Shown: positions 50,751 to 61,339, numbered from the stretch's first letter. The stretch is DNA of 64,000 nucleotides from Thauera aromatica_A (GCF_023093595.1 NZ_JALLIK010000101.1:1-64000), one strand, 5' to 3'. Numbers and translations: made by a program. The notes: a model not told the origin generated them from the sequence alone.

Positions 50751-53372
50751 TCAGACGGCGGGCGGCGGTGCCACCGGCTGCTTGCGGCGAGTCCGCGGCT
50801 TCTGCATCGCCCACACCAGCGCGAGCAAGGCGAAGGCGGGGACGAACATCCACTCCTTGGCCGGGCGTTCGCCCGAAGGCAGCTCGATCGCGGTGACCGC
50901 GAAGCCCTGCTCGAGACCCAGCTTTTCGGCCTGGCTGCCGAAGCGCACGGCCGCGACCTGGACTTCGTCGCCGAGCGTCATCACCGTCAGCCCCATTCGT
51001 GCGAGCCGGGCGCTGGCGCTGTCCGCCTTGTCTCCGAGCGGCAGCAGAACGCCCTTGGACACGTCGTCGCCTTCCAGGCTCAGCCCTTCCACCCACACCC
51101 TCAGGTTGGCGTTGCGCGGCGCTTCCTCGACCAGGCGGGTCAGTTCGGTGGGGGGAATTTCCTCGTAAGGAGGGTAGAGCATGTCCATCCAGAAGCCGGG
51201 GCGGAACAGGGTGAACGTCACCAGCAGCAGCAATGCGCTCTCGTGGATGCGGCTGCGGGCGATGAAGAAGCCCTGGGTGGCGGCGGCGAACATCATGCTC
51301 GCCACCGTCGCGGTGACGATCGTCAGTCCGAGCTGGAACACGTTGCCGATGCCGATCAGCAGCAGCTGGGTGTTGAAGATGAACATGAACGGCAGGATCG
51401 CGGTTCGTGCGCTGTAGCCGAACGCGGTGAGGCCGGTCTTGATCGGGTCGCTCTTGGCGATGCCGGCGGCGGCGTAGGAGGCGAGCCCCACCGGCGGGGT
51501 GACGTCGGCCATCAGGCCGAAGTAGAACACGAACATGTGCACCGCGATCAGCGGCACGAGCAGGCCACTTTGCGCGCCGAGATCGACGATTACCGGGGCC
51601 ATCAGCGTCGATACCACGATGTAGTTCGCCGTCGTCGGCAGACCCATGCCCAGCACCAGGCAGATCACGGCGACCAGCCCCAGCATGACCATCAGGTTGC
51701 CGCCGGAAAGAAGTTCCACCAGCTCGGTCATCGCCAGGCCGATGCCGGTCAGCGTCACCGTGCCGACGATGATGCCGGCGGTAGCCGTGGCGATGGCGAT
51801 GCCGATCATGTTGCGCGCGCCGGTGACCAGGCCGCTGAGGAGGTCGGAGAATCCCTCCCGCGCGGCGGCGCCCAGCCCGCCTGTGCCACGGAAGAGGGCG
51901 AACAGCGGCCGCTGGGTAACGAGAATGAACATCAGGAACAGCGTGGCCCAAAACGCCGACAGCGCCGGCGAGAGCTGCTCGACCATCAGGTTCCAGATCA
52001 GCGCCGCCACCGGCAGCAGGAAGTGCAGGCCGGATTTCAGCGTGGGGCCGATCTCGGGCAGGTACTCCATCGTTTCGCCGGGCTTTTCCATGTGCAGCTC
52101 GGGAAATTTCGCCCCGTAGCGCACGATTGCGATGTAGGCGCCCAGCATCAGCAGGCCGACTACCAGGAAAGCGGCGTCACCAAACAGATCCTTGATCCAG
52201 CCGAAGCCCCAGTAGACGGCGGCGGACAGGACCACCAGCCCGGAGAAGGTCATCAGCGTGGTGATCACGGCCTGCTGCCAAGGCAGCGGTTCGCGCCGCG
52301 GCAGACCCTTCAGGTCCATCTTCAGCGCCTCCAGGTGCACGATGTAGAACAGCGCGATGTAGGAGATCAGCGCCGGCAGGATGGCGTGCTTCATGACCTG
52401 GATGTAGGTGATGCCGACGTACTCGACCATGAGGAAGGCCGCCGCCCCCATCACCGGCGGCATGATCTGGCCGTTGACCGAGGAGGCGACTTCGACCGAG
52501 GCGGCCTTGTCGCTGCGGTAGCCGACGCTCTTCATCAGCGGGATGGTGAAGGTGCCGGTGGTCACCACGTTGGCGATCGATGAGCCCGAGATCAGACCAG
52601 TGCTGGCCGAGGCCACGACCGCGGCCTTGGCCGGGCCGCCGCGCATGTGGCCGAGGAGCGCAATCGCCGACTTGATGAAGTAGGCCCCGGCGCCCGCGGT
52701 CTCGAGCAGGGCGCCGAACAGCACGAACAGGAAGATGAAGCTGGTCGATACGCCGACCGCGACGCCGAACACGCCTTCGGTGGTGAGCCACATGTGGCTC
52801 ATGCCCTTGGACAGCGAGGCGCCGCGGTGGGAAATGACCTCCGGCATGTAGGGGCCGAAGAAGATGTAGATCAGGAAGACGACCGCCAGGATCACCATCG
52901 GCAGGCCGAGGGCACGCCGTGCGGCTTCGAGCAACAGGAGCAGGCCGACGACGGCTGCGGCCATGTCGGCGTCGGTCGGCAGGCCGGGCCGGGTCGCCAG
53001 TTCGGCGTAGAACAGGAACAGGTAGGCGGCGCAGAAGGCGCCGGCCGCAGCCAGGGCCCAGTCGTGGAGTGGAACGTAGTCGCGCGGCGAGCGCTTCAGC
53101 GCGGGATAGGCGGCGAAGGCCAGGAACACTGCGAAGGCGAGGTGGATGGCGCGGGCCTCGGTGTCGTTGAACACGAAGACGCCGAGCGAGAACGGCAGCG
53201 GCGATGCGATCCAGAGCTGGAACAGCGACCACGCCAGTGCCGTCAGCATCAGCAGGCGGGCGGTGAGGCCGGTGGGCCGGCGCCCGCCGGTATCGGCTTC
53301 GGCGACGATTTTTTTCAGCTCCTCGTCGGAGAGCTCGAAGCTGTCTTGCTTTCGATCATCCGGGCGGGTCAT
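50751..53372 (-). CDS. TRAP transporter fused DctMQ-type permease, TAXI class
   Basis: An 873-residue inner-membrane protein with a fused small (DctQ-like) and large (DctM-like) TRAP permease domain. An N-terminal cytoplasmic segment (to about 40) is followed by about 17-19 TM segments; the ISGSSIANVVTTGTFTIPLM region and MGLPTTANYIVVSTLMAP are signature parts of the DctM subunit. The C-terminal 120 residues form a DUF3394-like extra domain with a PDZ-like look (GSQAEKLGLEQGFAVTAIEL) and one final TM. It should import an organic anion with Na+ or H+ using the TAXI binding protein encoded immediately upstream. The start at 53372 has AGAGG upstream. Substrate unknown. Confidence 0.92.
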   Translation of the reverse strand: MTRPDDRKQDSFELSDEELKKIVAEADTGGRRPTGLTARLLMLTALAWSLFQLWIASPLPFSLGVFVFNDTEARAIHLAFAVFLAFAAYPALKRSPRDYVPLHDWALAAAGAFCAAYLFLFYAELATRPGLPTDADMAAAVVGLLLLLEAARRALGLPMVILAVVFLIYIFFGPYMPEVISHRGASLSKGMSHMWLTTEGVFGVAVGVSTSFIFLFVLFGALLETAGAGAYFIKSAIALLGHMRGGPAKAAVVASASTGLISGSSIANVVTTGTFTIPLMKSVGYRSDKAASVEVASSVNGQIMPPVMGAAAFLMVEYVGITYIQVMKHAILPALISYIALFYIVHLEALKMDLKGLPRREPLPWQQAVITTLMTFSGLVVLSAAVYWGFGWIKDLFGDAAFLVVGLLMLGAYIAIVRYGAKFPELHMEKPGETMEYLPEIGPTLKSGLHFLLPVAALIWNLMVEQLSPALSAFWATLFLMFILVTQRPLFALFRGTGGLGAAAREGFSDLLSGLVTGARNMIGIAIATATAGIIVGTVTLTGIGLAMTELVELLSGGNLMVMLGLVAVICLVLGMGLPTTANYIVVSTLMAPVIVDLGAQSGLLVPLIAVHMFVFYFGLMADVTPPVGLASYAAAGIAKSDPIKTGLTAFGYSARTAILPFMFIFNTQLLLIGIGNVFQLGLTIVTATVASMMFAAATQGFFIARSRIHESALLLLVTFTLFRPGFWMDMLYPPYEEIPPTELTRLVEEAPRNANLRVWVEGLSLEGDDVSKGVLLPLGDKADSASARLARMGLTVMTLGDEVQVAAVRFGSQAEKLGLEQGFAVTAIELPSGERPAKEWMFVPAFALLALVWAMQKPRTRRKQPVAPPPAV

Positions 53373-53403
53373 GGGCAACGCCTCTCAAGGGGAAACGAAG
53401 ACG

Positions 53404-53434
53404 AAAACGGCGGGGGCTGGTGGCCGCCGCCGTT
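53404..53434 (-). terminator. intercistronic hairpin between the TAXI binding-protein gene and permease gene
   Basis: On the minus strand, arms AACGGCGG (53434-53427) and CCGCCGTT (53413-53406) with a 13-base loop are followed by a short T-run. The position after a highly expressed binding-protein gene suggests partial termination or transcript-end protection to lower permease expression. Confidence 0.45.
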
Positions 53435-53480
53435 CATGCAGGGAGGTCCGGCGCCCTGCGAAGGGAAGCCGGGCGGCGGA

Positions 53481-54449
53481 TTACATCCAGCCCTTTTCCT
53501 TGTAGTACTTCACCGCGCCCTCGTGCAGCGGCGCGGACAGCCCGTCCTTGATCATGTTCTTGGGGTCGAGATTGGCGAATGCCGGATGCAGTTTCTTGAA
53601 GTCCTCGAAGTTTTCAAACACCGCCTTGACCAAGGTATAGACCGTGTCCGCCGGCACTTTTGACGAACTCACGAAGCTGGCCACGACGCCGAAGGTCTTG
53701 GTCGGGTCCGGGTTGTTCGCGTACAGGCCGCCGGGGATGGTGACATGGGCGAAATAGGGGTGCTCGGCGACCAGCTTGTCGACCCCGGCGCCGGTGACCG
53801 ACACCAGCTTGGCACCGCAGGTCGTGGTCGGGTCCTGGATGTTGGCCGCGGGGTGGCCGACGACATAGGCGAAGCCGTCGATCTTGTTGTCGCACAGGGC
53901 GGCGCTGTGCTCGTCTGGCTTGAGCTCGGAAACGAGCGAGAAGTCGGCGGTCGACATGCCCAGTGCGGGCAGCAGCATGTCCATCGTCGCGCGCTGGCCC
54001 GAGCCCGGGTTGCCGATGTTGAAGCGCTTGCCCTTGAAGTCCTCGAACTTGGTGATGCGGGCTTCCTTGCGCGACAGGATGGTCAGCGGCTCGGGGTGGA
54101 TCGAGAACACCGCGCGCAGTTCGGTGACCGGGCCGCCGTCGGCGAACTGCGCGAGGCCCTTGATGGCGTTGAACTGCACGTCGGACTGGGCGACGCCGAA
54201 ATCGAGCTCGCCGCCCTTGATCGTATTGACGTTGTACACCGAGCCGCCGGTGCTCTCGACCGAACAGCGCAGGCCGTGCTGGGCGCGGTCCTTGTTGATC
54301 AGGCGGCAGATCGCGCCGCCGGCGGCATAGTAGACGCCGGTGACGCCGCCGGTACCGATGGTGATGAACTTCTGCTGGGCGTGGGCGGGGAGTGCGCCGA
54401 ACGTGCCGGAGAGGGCGAGCACGGCAGCCAGAGCGGTGGTTTTTTTCAC
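53481..54449 (-). CDS. TAXI family TRAP transporter solute-binding protein
   Basis: A 322-residue periplasmic protein. It has a signal peptide ending PAHA (about residue 24) and the TAXI signature FITIGTGGVTGVYYAAGGAIC near the mature N-terminus. SVESTGGSVYNVNTIKGGELDFGVAQSDV and the family GNPGSGQRATMDMLL segment follow. TAXI proteins deliver organic anions such as 2-oxoglutarate or C4-C5 dicarboxylates, but the ligand is not readable here. The start is GTG at 54449, with GGAGGT just upstream. The fused permease gene follows after 108 bases, with a hairpin between. Confidence 0.9.
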   Translation of the reverse strand: MKKTTALAAVLALSGTFGALPAHAQQKFITIGTGGVTGVYYAAGGAICRLINKDRAQHGLRCSVESTGGSVYNVNTIKGGELDFGVAQSDVQFNAIKGLAQFADGGPVTELRAVFSIHPEPLTILSRKEARITKFEDFKGKRFNIGNPGSGQRATMDMLLPALGMSTADFSLVSELKPDEHSAALCDNKIDGFAYVVGHPAANIQDPTTTCGAKLVSVTGAGVDKLVAEHPYFAHVTIPGGLYANNPDPTKTFGVVASFVSSSKVPADTVYTLVKAVFENFEDFKKLHPAFANLDPKNMIKDGLSAPLHEGAVKYYKEKGWM

Positions 54450-54601
54450 GGAGACCTCCTGGGGCGAGTCGATGGAACCGTCGATACGAACACGACCTGG
54501 GCGAAACCGGCGGTGCGCTGCGCCCATTCGCTGCGCGGACGCGTCCGCCATCATCTTGATGTCATCGGAAGCGAAGCTTTGCACAAAAAGCGTGCAGGCC
54601 G

Positions 54602-55105
54602 CTACTCGGGTTTCCCCGCAACGCCGGGATGAAGCGGAGGGGATGCCGCATCGATGAAGCGCTCCGGGGTCAGGATCGAGAAATGCGGACGGATCGCACG
54701 GTGGCGTGCCAGCGCGAGCAGGGCGCGGTCGCGGGTCAGGAGGTGGGTGGCGGCGCGATGCAGTGCGATCTCGAGGAATTTCTGGTCGTCGGCGTCGCGG
54801 CAGTTCGGCAGGGCCGCCGGCGCTTCCGCTGCGGGGGCGAAGTCCGCCGGTTCGAGGCGGGCGAGGTAGCCGTGCCACAGTGCGGCCTGTTCGTCCGGTT
54901 CCAGTCCGAACTGGCGGTAGGCGAGGACGCGGCGCAGTTCTTCGCTGGCGTCCTCGCGTCCGAACAGGCGGTAGCGGCCCTGCTCGATGGCGCTTCGCAG
55001 CGCCAGCAGGCGGGGGTCGCGAAACATCCACAGCGCGAGCACGGTGTTGGTGTCGAGCACCAGGCGGATCGTTCCGGGAGCCGGGGCGGAGGAGGGCGTC
55101 TGCAT
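54602..55105 (-). CDS. solitary PIN domain protein (putative toxin)
   Basis: A 167-residue PIN-domain protein (COG1569-like). IRLVLDTNTVLALWMF holds the first Asp at about residue 18, FGREDASEELRRVL the second acidic, DADDQKFLEIAL the third and LLTRDRALLALA the last, so the nuclease centre appears intact. These proteins are commonly toxins cleaving RNA, but no antitoxin gene is visible on either side: the terminator of phaC lies just upstream and only 152 bases lie downstream. It may be an orphan toxin or a housekeeping RNase-like protein. Start ATG at 55105. Confidence 0.78.
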   Translation of the reverse strand: MQTPSSAPAPGTIRLVLDTNTVLALWMFRDPRLLALRSAIEQGRYRLFGREDASEELRRVLAYRQFGLEPDEQAALWHGYLARLEPADFAPAAEAPAALPNCRDADDQKFLEIALHRAATHLLTRDRALLALARHRAIRPHFSILTPERFIDAASPPLHPGVAGKPE

Positions 55106-55138
55106 CGGAGCGGCGGGGCGGTCGTGGAAGCGTGGACG

Positions 55139-55164
55139 AAAAACGGGGAGGTCGCCCTCCCCGT
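55139..55164 (-). terminator. rho-independent terminator after phaC
   Basis: On the minus strand, arms ACGGGGAGG (55164-55156) and CCTCCCCGT (55151-55143) with a 4-base loop are followed by five T. This is a strong intrinsic terminator 18 bases after the phaC stop. Confidence 0.85.
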
Positions 55165-55181
55165 CCTTGCGCGCGGTGGGA

Positions 55182-57005
55182 TCAGTCCGGTTTTTTTGCG
55201 TCGATGCGGATCTTGACGAATGAGCCGGGGGCGTCTTCGAGCGGCTTCAGCTTGCCTGCGGCGGGGTCGCGCGGCGCCGTCCGCTCGTCGTCCTGGGCGG
55301 TGATCCAGGCGTTCCAGTCGGTCCACCACGAGCCCGGGTGCTGCTCTGCGCCCTTGAACCAGGCGTCGGCGGTTTCCGGCAGTTTCGCCGCCGGATTGAC
55401 CCAGTAGCCGTACTTGTTGGCCGACGGCGGATTGACGATGCCGGCGATGTGGCCGGAGCCGCCGAGCACGAAGCGCACCGGGCCGTTCAAGTGCTGTGCG
55501 CCCATGTAGGTGCTCTTCCACGGCGCGATGTGGTCCTCGATCGTGGAGATGAAGTAGCTCGGCAGCTTGATCTTGCCGAGATCGATCGGCACGCCGTCGA
55601 TCTCGATGCCGCCGGGCTCGATCAGGCGGTTTTCCATGTACATGTTGCGCAGGTAGTAGCTGTGCATCTTCGCCGGCATGCGGGTGGAGTCGGAGTTCCA
55701 GTACAGCAGGTCGAAGGGGAAGGGGTCCTTGCCGAGCAGATAGTTGTTCACCACGAAGGACCAGATCAGGTCGTTGGCGCGCAGCATGTTGAAGGTGCCC
55801 GCCATTTCGGAACCTTCGAGGTAGCCGCGTTCGGCCATCTTTTTCTCGAGGCTGGAGACCTGGCCTTCGTCGATGAACACGCCGAGTTCGCCCGGTTCGG
55901 TGAAGTCGGTCATCGCGGTGAAGAAGGTCGCCGTGGCGATGCGCTGCTGGCGCTTGGCGGCGAGGTAGGCGAGGGCGGTGGCGAGCAGGGTGCCCCCCAG
56001 GCAGTAGCCGATCGCATTGACTTGTTTCTCGCCGGTCTGCGCTTCGATGGCGTCGAGCGCGGCCAGGATGCCCTCCTCGAGGTAGGCGTCGAAGCTCTTT
56101 TCGGCGAGCTTTTCGTCGGGGTTGACCCAGGAGATCACGAACACGGTGTGGCCCTGGTCGACGCACCACTTGATGTAGGAATTCTTTTCGCGCAGATCGA
56201 GGATGTAGAACTTGTTGATCCACGGCGGCACGATCAGCAGCGGCTTCTTCAGCACGGTGTCGGTGCTCGGCGTGTATTGCAGCAGCTGCATCATGTCGGT
56301 CTGGAACACGACCTTGCCCGGCGTGGTGGCGACGTTCTTGCCAAGCTCGAAGGCCGAGGTGTCGGTCATCTTCACGCGCAGGTTGCCGTTGCCGTCCTCG
56401 ACGTCGCGCAGCAGGTTGTTCAGGCCCTTGAGTAGGTTCTGGCCATGGCTCTTGACCGTCTCGCGGAAGACTTCCGGGTTGGTGACGGCGAAGTTCGACG
56501 GCGACAGCGCATCGATGTACTGGCCTGTGTAGAAGTTCACCTTCTTCTGCGTCTGCTCGTCGAGCCCGTCGACACAGCACACGGTGTCGTGGATGTGGCG
56601 CGCGGCGATGAGGTAGGACTGCTTGATGAAGTCGAACAGGAAGTGCTGCTCCCATTCCTCGTCCTTGAAGCGGCGGTCGGATTTTTCCGGCGTTGCCACC
56701 GGCGCGGTGTTGAGGCCGGCAAAGCGCAGCATGGAATGCTGCCACAGCGAGAAGTAGTCCCACACCAGGCTCATCTGGGCCTGGGCGAGCTTGTACGGAT
56801 TGGCCAGCAGCTTGGCCATCATGTCCATGAAGGCCTGGGCGATGCCGAGTTCATCGGCGGGAGCGGCGACGCCTTTCTTGAGCTGGCGCTGGACGTGGTC
56901 GCTGATCAGCGACGAGGCGCGGCGCGCCACTTCGGCATAGGTCTGGGCGACTTCCTGCGGATCGGGCAGTTCGGCAGTGGGGGTCTCGGTCTTGGGTGCA
57001 GCCAT
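55182..57005 (-). CDS. phaC: class I poly(3-hydroxyalkanoate) synthase
   Basis: A 607-residue enzyme that polymerises (R)-3-hydroxyacyl-CoA into PHA at the granule surface. The N-terminal roughly 200-residue domain is followed by the alpha/beta-hydrolase catalytic domain. The lipase-like box GYCLGGTLLA holds the catalytic cysteine near residue 335, the aspartate lies in STIEDHIAPW and the histidine in GGSGHIAGIVNPP. The length fits class I (no PhaE needed). Start at 57005. A strong terminator follows. A metallo-beta-lactamase-fold gene lies upstream; phaA/phaB genes are not adjacent, though a thiolase is 2.6 kb away. Confidence 0.95.
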   Translation of the reverse strand: MAAPKTETPTAELPDPQEVAQTYAEVARRASSLISDHVQRQLKKGVAAPADELGIAQAFMDMMAKLLANPYKLAQAQMSLVWDYFSLWQHSMLRFAGLNTAPVATPEKSDRRFKDEEWEQHFLFDFIKQSYLIAARHIHDTVCCVDGLDEQTQKKVNFYTGQYIDALSPSNFAVTNPEVFRETVKSHGQNLLKGLNNLLRDVEDGNGNLRVKMTDTSAFELGKNVATTPGKVVFQTDMMQLLQYTPSTDTVLKKPLLIVPPWINKFYILDLREKNSYIKWCVDQGHTVFVISWVNPDEKLAEKSFDAYLEEGILAALDAIEAQTGEKQVNAIGYCLGGTLLATALAYLAAKRQQRIATATFFTAMTDFTEPGELGVFIDEGQVSSLEKKMAERGYLEGSEMAGTFNMLRANDLIWSFVVNNYLLGKDPFPFDLLYWNSDSTRMPAKMHSYYLRNMYMENRLIEPGGIEIDGVPIDLGKIKLPSYFISTIEDHIAPWKSTYMGAQHLNGPVRFVLGGSGHIAGIVNPPSANKYGYWVNPAAKLPETADAWFKGAEQHPGSWWTDWNAWITAQDDERTAPRDPAAGKLKPLEDAPGSFVKIRIDAKKPD

Positions 57006-57046
57006 GTTGTTTGGACTCCAGTTTGGCGACGGGGCGGGTGGGTTCG

Positions 57047-58099
57047 TCAGCGACGAAGGGAAAAACGGATCAGGCCATCGGCGCCGACATCGCGTGTCAG
57101 CGCGCCCTGGGTTTCGAGATGGTTGAGGTGGGCGATCGCTTCGCCCATGGCGAACATGACCTGATGGGTATCGAGCTCGCGCGGGAACAGCGTCGGCAGC
57201 AGCTCTCCGGCACAGCGTGGTGCGGCGCATTCCGCCAGCAACGCGGCGCAGCGCTCGCGGTGATGCTCGACGAGCTGATCCACGCGGGCGCGGATTCCCC
57301 GGAAAGGGTGACCATGGGATGGTAGCACGAGGGTGTCTTCGGGCAGTTCGCACAATGCCTGCAGCGAGCTGAGGAACCAGCCCAGCGGGTCGGCACCGGG
57401 GGTGGCGGCGTAGACGCTGATATTGGTCGAGATCCGTGGCAGCAGCATGTCGCCCGAGATCAGGATGCCGAGTTCGGCGCAGTACAGGCTGGCGTGCTCG
57501 GGAGCGTGGCCGTAGCCGACGATCACGCGCCAGCGGTGAGCACCGATCTGCAGCGTGTCGCCGGCGAACAGGCGATGGTAGTGCGCCGGCAGCTCGGGGG
57601 CGCCGCGGCGGTAGGCCGGGCCGCGGGCGGACAAGGCGGCGAGCCGGGTGTCGTCCAGGCCGTGGCTGCGGAACTGCGCCACCATGTCCTCGATGCAGTG
57701 GCCGGGGAGCTGGTTCCACACCGCGTGGGCGGAGAGGAATTCGCCCTGGGTCATCAGCACCGTGGCCCGGTCGCGCGCTGCCAACCAGGCCGCGAGGCCG
57801 ATATGGTCGGGGTGGTGGTGGGTCACGATCACCCGCCGGAGCGGCCGCGGATCGGCGGCCAGCACCTGCTCCCAGGCCGTGCGGGTGCGCTCGATGCCGA
57901 AGCCGCTGTCGATCGCGGTGAGGGCGTCGCCGTCGTCGAGCAGCCACAGGTTGATGTGGTTGAGCGCGAACGGCAGGTGCATGCGGACCCAGCCGATGCC
58001 GGGGGCGAGTTCGAGGCGCTGGCCTTCGGCGGGCGGCTCGTAGTGGGGGTAGTGGAGGGAGGGCGCGGCGGGGGCGGAGGAACTCATCATGTCGTCCAT
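57047..58099 (-). CDS. metallo-beta-lactamase-fold hydrolase
   Basis: A 350-residue protein of the metallo-hydrolase fold. The metal motif THHHPDHIGLAAWL (about 94-107) and the later HAPEHASLY, SGDMLLP and LPSHGHPF segments supply the remaining ligands. A helical C-terminal domain, with LNHLETQGALTRDV near the end, is like those in LACTB2-type or acyl-CoA/lactone hydrolases. The exact substrate is unknown; linkage to phaC (41 bases downstream) suggests a role in acyl-CoA or PHA metabolism, which is inference. Starts at 58090 or 58087 are also possible; no Shine-Dalgarno decides. Confidence 0.8.
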   Translation of the reverse strand: MDDMMSSSAPAAPSLHYPHYEPPAEGQRLELAPGIGWVRMHLPFALNHINLWLLDDGDALTAIDSGFGIERTRTAWEQVLAADPRPLRRVIVTHHHPDHIGLAAWLAARDRATVLMTQGEFLSAHAVWNQLPGHCIEDMVAQFRSHGLDDTRLAALSARGPAYRRGAPELPAHYHRLFAGDTLQIGAHRWRVIVGYGHAPEHASLYCAELGILISGDMLLPRISTNISVYAATPGADPLGWFLSSLQALCELPEDTLVLPSHGHPFRGIRARVDQLVEHHRERCAALLAECAAPRCAGELLPTLFPRELDTHQVMFAMGEAIAHLNHLETQGALTRDVGADGLIRFSLRR

Positions 58100-58371
58100 C
58101 GGATGCGGGCCGGTGCGTGGCAGGCGCGGGCGGAGAACCCTCGAATCTACCCGACCCTTGCATGAGGTTGGTTTTGTGTTTTTAATCAAAACAACGATTT
58201 GTGCTTATGGATCGGGCGTCTGCCGGATTCCGGCTGCCCGCTGGCAAGCGGTAAAACTAGAAATCTACACCAATATCCGACCGGTACGAAAGGCAACTGA
58301 CCGCGTGCGGGAAGACGCCGCTGGCGGGGGTGGCGGGCGGCGTACCCGGCGGCTGGACAAGGAGACCGGAG

Positions 58372-59565
58372 ATGAACCTTCCCTCCCTCGACTTCGGACT
58401 CGGTGAAACCATCGGCGCGCTGCGCGACTCGGTGCGGGCTTTTTGCCGCGCCGAAATCGCCCCGCGCGCGGCCGGGATCGACCGTGGCAACGCATTCCCC
58501 GCCGATCTGTGGGCCAAGCTCGGCGCGCTCGGGGTCCATGGCATGACGGTCGGCGAAGAATATGGCGGCACGGCCCTCGGCTATCTGGCGCACATCGTCG
58601 TGATGGAAGAGATTTCCCGCGCTTCGGCGGCCGTCGGCCTGTCCTACGCCGCCCACTCCAACCTGTGCATCAACCAGATCCACCGCCACGGCACCGAACG
58701 CCAGAAGCGCCGGTTCCTGCCGCCGCTGATTGCCGGCGACTACGTGGGCGCACTCGCGATGTCCGAATCCGAGGCCGGCTCCGACGTTCTCGGCATGAGA
58801 TTGCGCGCCGAACGCAAGGGCGATCGTTTCATCCTCGACGGCAGCAAGATGTGGATCACCAACGGCGGCGACGCCGACGTTCTGGTGGTGTATGCCCGGA
58901 CCGGGAGCGCCGGGCGCAGCGAGCGGGGGCAGGAAGGAATTACCGCGTTCCTGGTCGAAAAAGGAATGAAGGGGTTCAGCCACGGCACCCATCTCGACAA
59001 GCTCGGAATGCGCGGCTCGAACACCTATCCGCTGTTTTTCGACGAGGTCGAGGTGCCGGTGGACAACGTCCTCGGCGGCGAGGCGAACATCGGCCGCGGC
59101 GTCCGGGTGCTGATGTCGGGGCTGGATTACGAGCGTGCGGTGCTCGCCGGCGGGCCGCTCGGGATCATGGCGGCGTGCATGGACGCGGTCCTGCCCTATG
59201 TGCATGAGCGCAGGCAGTTCGGCGCCCCGATCGGGGAGTTCCAGCTGATGCAGGGCAAGATCGCCGACATGTACGCGACCTGGTCGGCCTGCCGTGCCTA
59301 TGCCTATGCCGTCGGCCGGGCCTGCGACCGCGGCGATCATGCGCGCGGATTGAGGAAGGATGCCGCCGGGGTGATCCTGTACACCGCAGAGAAGGCGACC
59401 TGGATGGCCGGCGAGGCAATCCAGGCGCTGGGCGGAGTCGGCTACACCAGCGAATGCGCCACCGGCCGCCTGTGGCGCGACGCCAAGCTCTACGAGATCG
59501 GCGCCGGCACGAGCGAGATCCGGCGCATGCTGATCGGCCGCGAGCTGTTCGCCGAGACGCGCTGA
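58372..59565 (+). CDS. ivd: isovaleryl-CoA dehydrogenase
   Basis: A 397-residue FAD enzyme oxidising isovaleryl-CoA to 3-methylcrotonyl-CoA in leucine degradation. The assignment rests on the catalytic glutamate position: YERAVLAGGPLGIM carries the helix-G Glu typical of isovaleryl-CoA dehydrogenase, and the C-terminal segment reads YEIGAGTSEIRRM without the Glu used by other acyl-CoA dehydrogenases. ALAMSESEAGSDV and MWITNGGDADV are the FAD/substrate motifs. AAGGAG lies before the ATG. Divergent from the metallo-hydrolase gene over a 270-base region; a thiolase gene follows after 62 bases. Confidence 0.93.
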   Translation: MNLPSLDFGLGETIGALRDSVRAFCRAEIAPRAAGIDRGNAFPADLWAKLGALGVHGMTVGEEYGGTALGYLAHIVVMEEISRASAAVGLSYAAHSNLCINQIHRHGTERQKRRFLPPLIAGDYVGALAMSESEAGSDVLGMRLRAERKGDRFILDGSKMWITNGGDADVLVVYARTGSAGRSERGQEGITAFLVEKGMKGFSHGTHLDKLGMRGSNTYPLFFDEVEVPVDNVLGGEANIGRGVRVLMSGLDYERAVLAGGPLGIMAACMDAVLPYVHERRQFGAPIGEFQLMQGKIADMYATWSACRAYAYAVGRACDRGDHARGLRKDAAGVILYTAEKATWMAGEAIQALGGVGYTSECATGRLWRDAKLYEIGAGTSEIRRMLIGRELFAETR

Positions 59566-59627
59566 ACGGCGCTGCGGTGCAGTAGCCGCGGGGCGGACGG
59601 TCGCGCAGGATTACGGGGAGAAACGCC

Positions 59628-60830
<1,203 letters not shown>

Positions 60831-60841
60831 GGGGGGCACGG

Positions 60842-61339
60842 TCAGGCGCCGGCTGCCGGTGGCGGAGGCCTGTCCGGCAGCGCCCGGCACGCGGCGACGA
60901 GGGCGAGGCCGAACACGAGGTGGGTGAGCAGGGTGGTGCCGCCGCGCGCCACCGTGAACCAGGGAAACAGCAGGGTGAATCCGTGCAGGTTGACGGCGTA
61001 GAGGGCGAGGCCGTAGAGCGCCCCGCCGGCAAGGGCGGAGGCCGTCCCCCGCCGGCGTGCGAAGGGCCGCGCAAGTGCGGCACAGGCGATCGACAGCGCG
61101 AAATGGATCAGGGTCGCGGCGAGCAGCACGTCCCAGCGCCACTCCGGCGCCGCTGCCAGCACGGCCTCGCCCATCACGATGGCGGCGGTGAGGCGCGCGT
61201 CGCGCAGCAAGGTGGCGAGCACCGGCGTGCCTTCCAGCGACCACAGCAGGATCTGTACCGCGGTCGCCAGGGTGCCGGCGAACACGCCCGCGAGCGTCAC
61301 CGCCGCCAGCGGCGCGCGCCAGCTCCGTGCCCCGTTCAT
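60842..61339 (-). CDS. small integral membrane protein of unknown function
   Basis: A 165-residue protein with about four hydrophobic segments: LAAVTLAGVFAGTLATAVQI, LLAATLIHFALSIACAAL, ALAGGALYGLALYAVNL and TLLTHLVFGLALVAACRAL. Charged residues are few and there is no signal peptide cleavage site. I do not recognise the family. Its ATG overlaps the stop of the upstream SRPBCC gene by 4 bases (ATGA), so the two are translationally coupled. It is convergent with the thiolase gene. Confidence 0.65.
   Translation of the reverse strand: MNGARSWRAPLAAVTLAGVFAGTLATAVQILLWSLEGTPVLATLLRDARLTAAIVMGEAVLAAAPEWRWDVLLAATLIHFALSIACAALARPFARRRGTASALAGGALYGLALYAVNLHGFTLLFPWFTVARGGTTLLTHLVFGLALVAACRALPDRPPPPAAGA

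Noticed and set aside
54580..54596. TGCAC-N7-GTGCA repeat upstream of the TAXI gene, considered as a sigma-54 or LysR-type site
   Set aside because: It lacks the GG/GC pair at -24/-12 spacing and there is no adjacent regulator gene.
58171..58192. GTTTTG/CAAAAC inverted repeat between the metallo-hydrolase and ivd genes, considered as an FNR or liu regulator site
   Set aside because: Half-sites do not fit the FNR consensus and the arms are only 6 bases; left as unassigned AT-rich promoter DNA.
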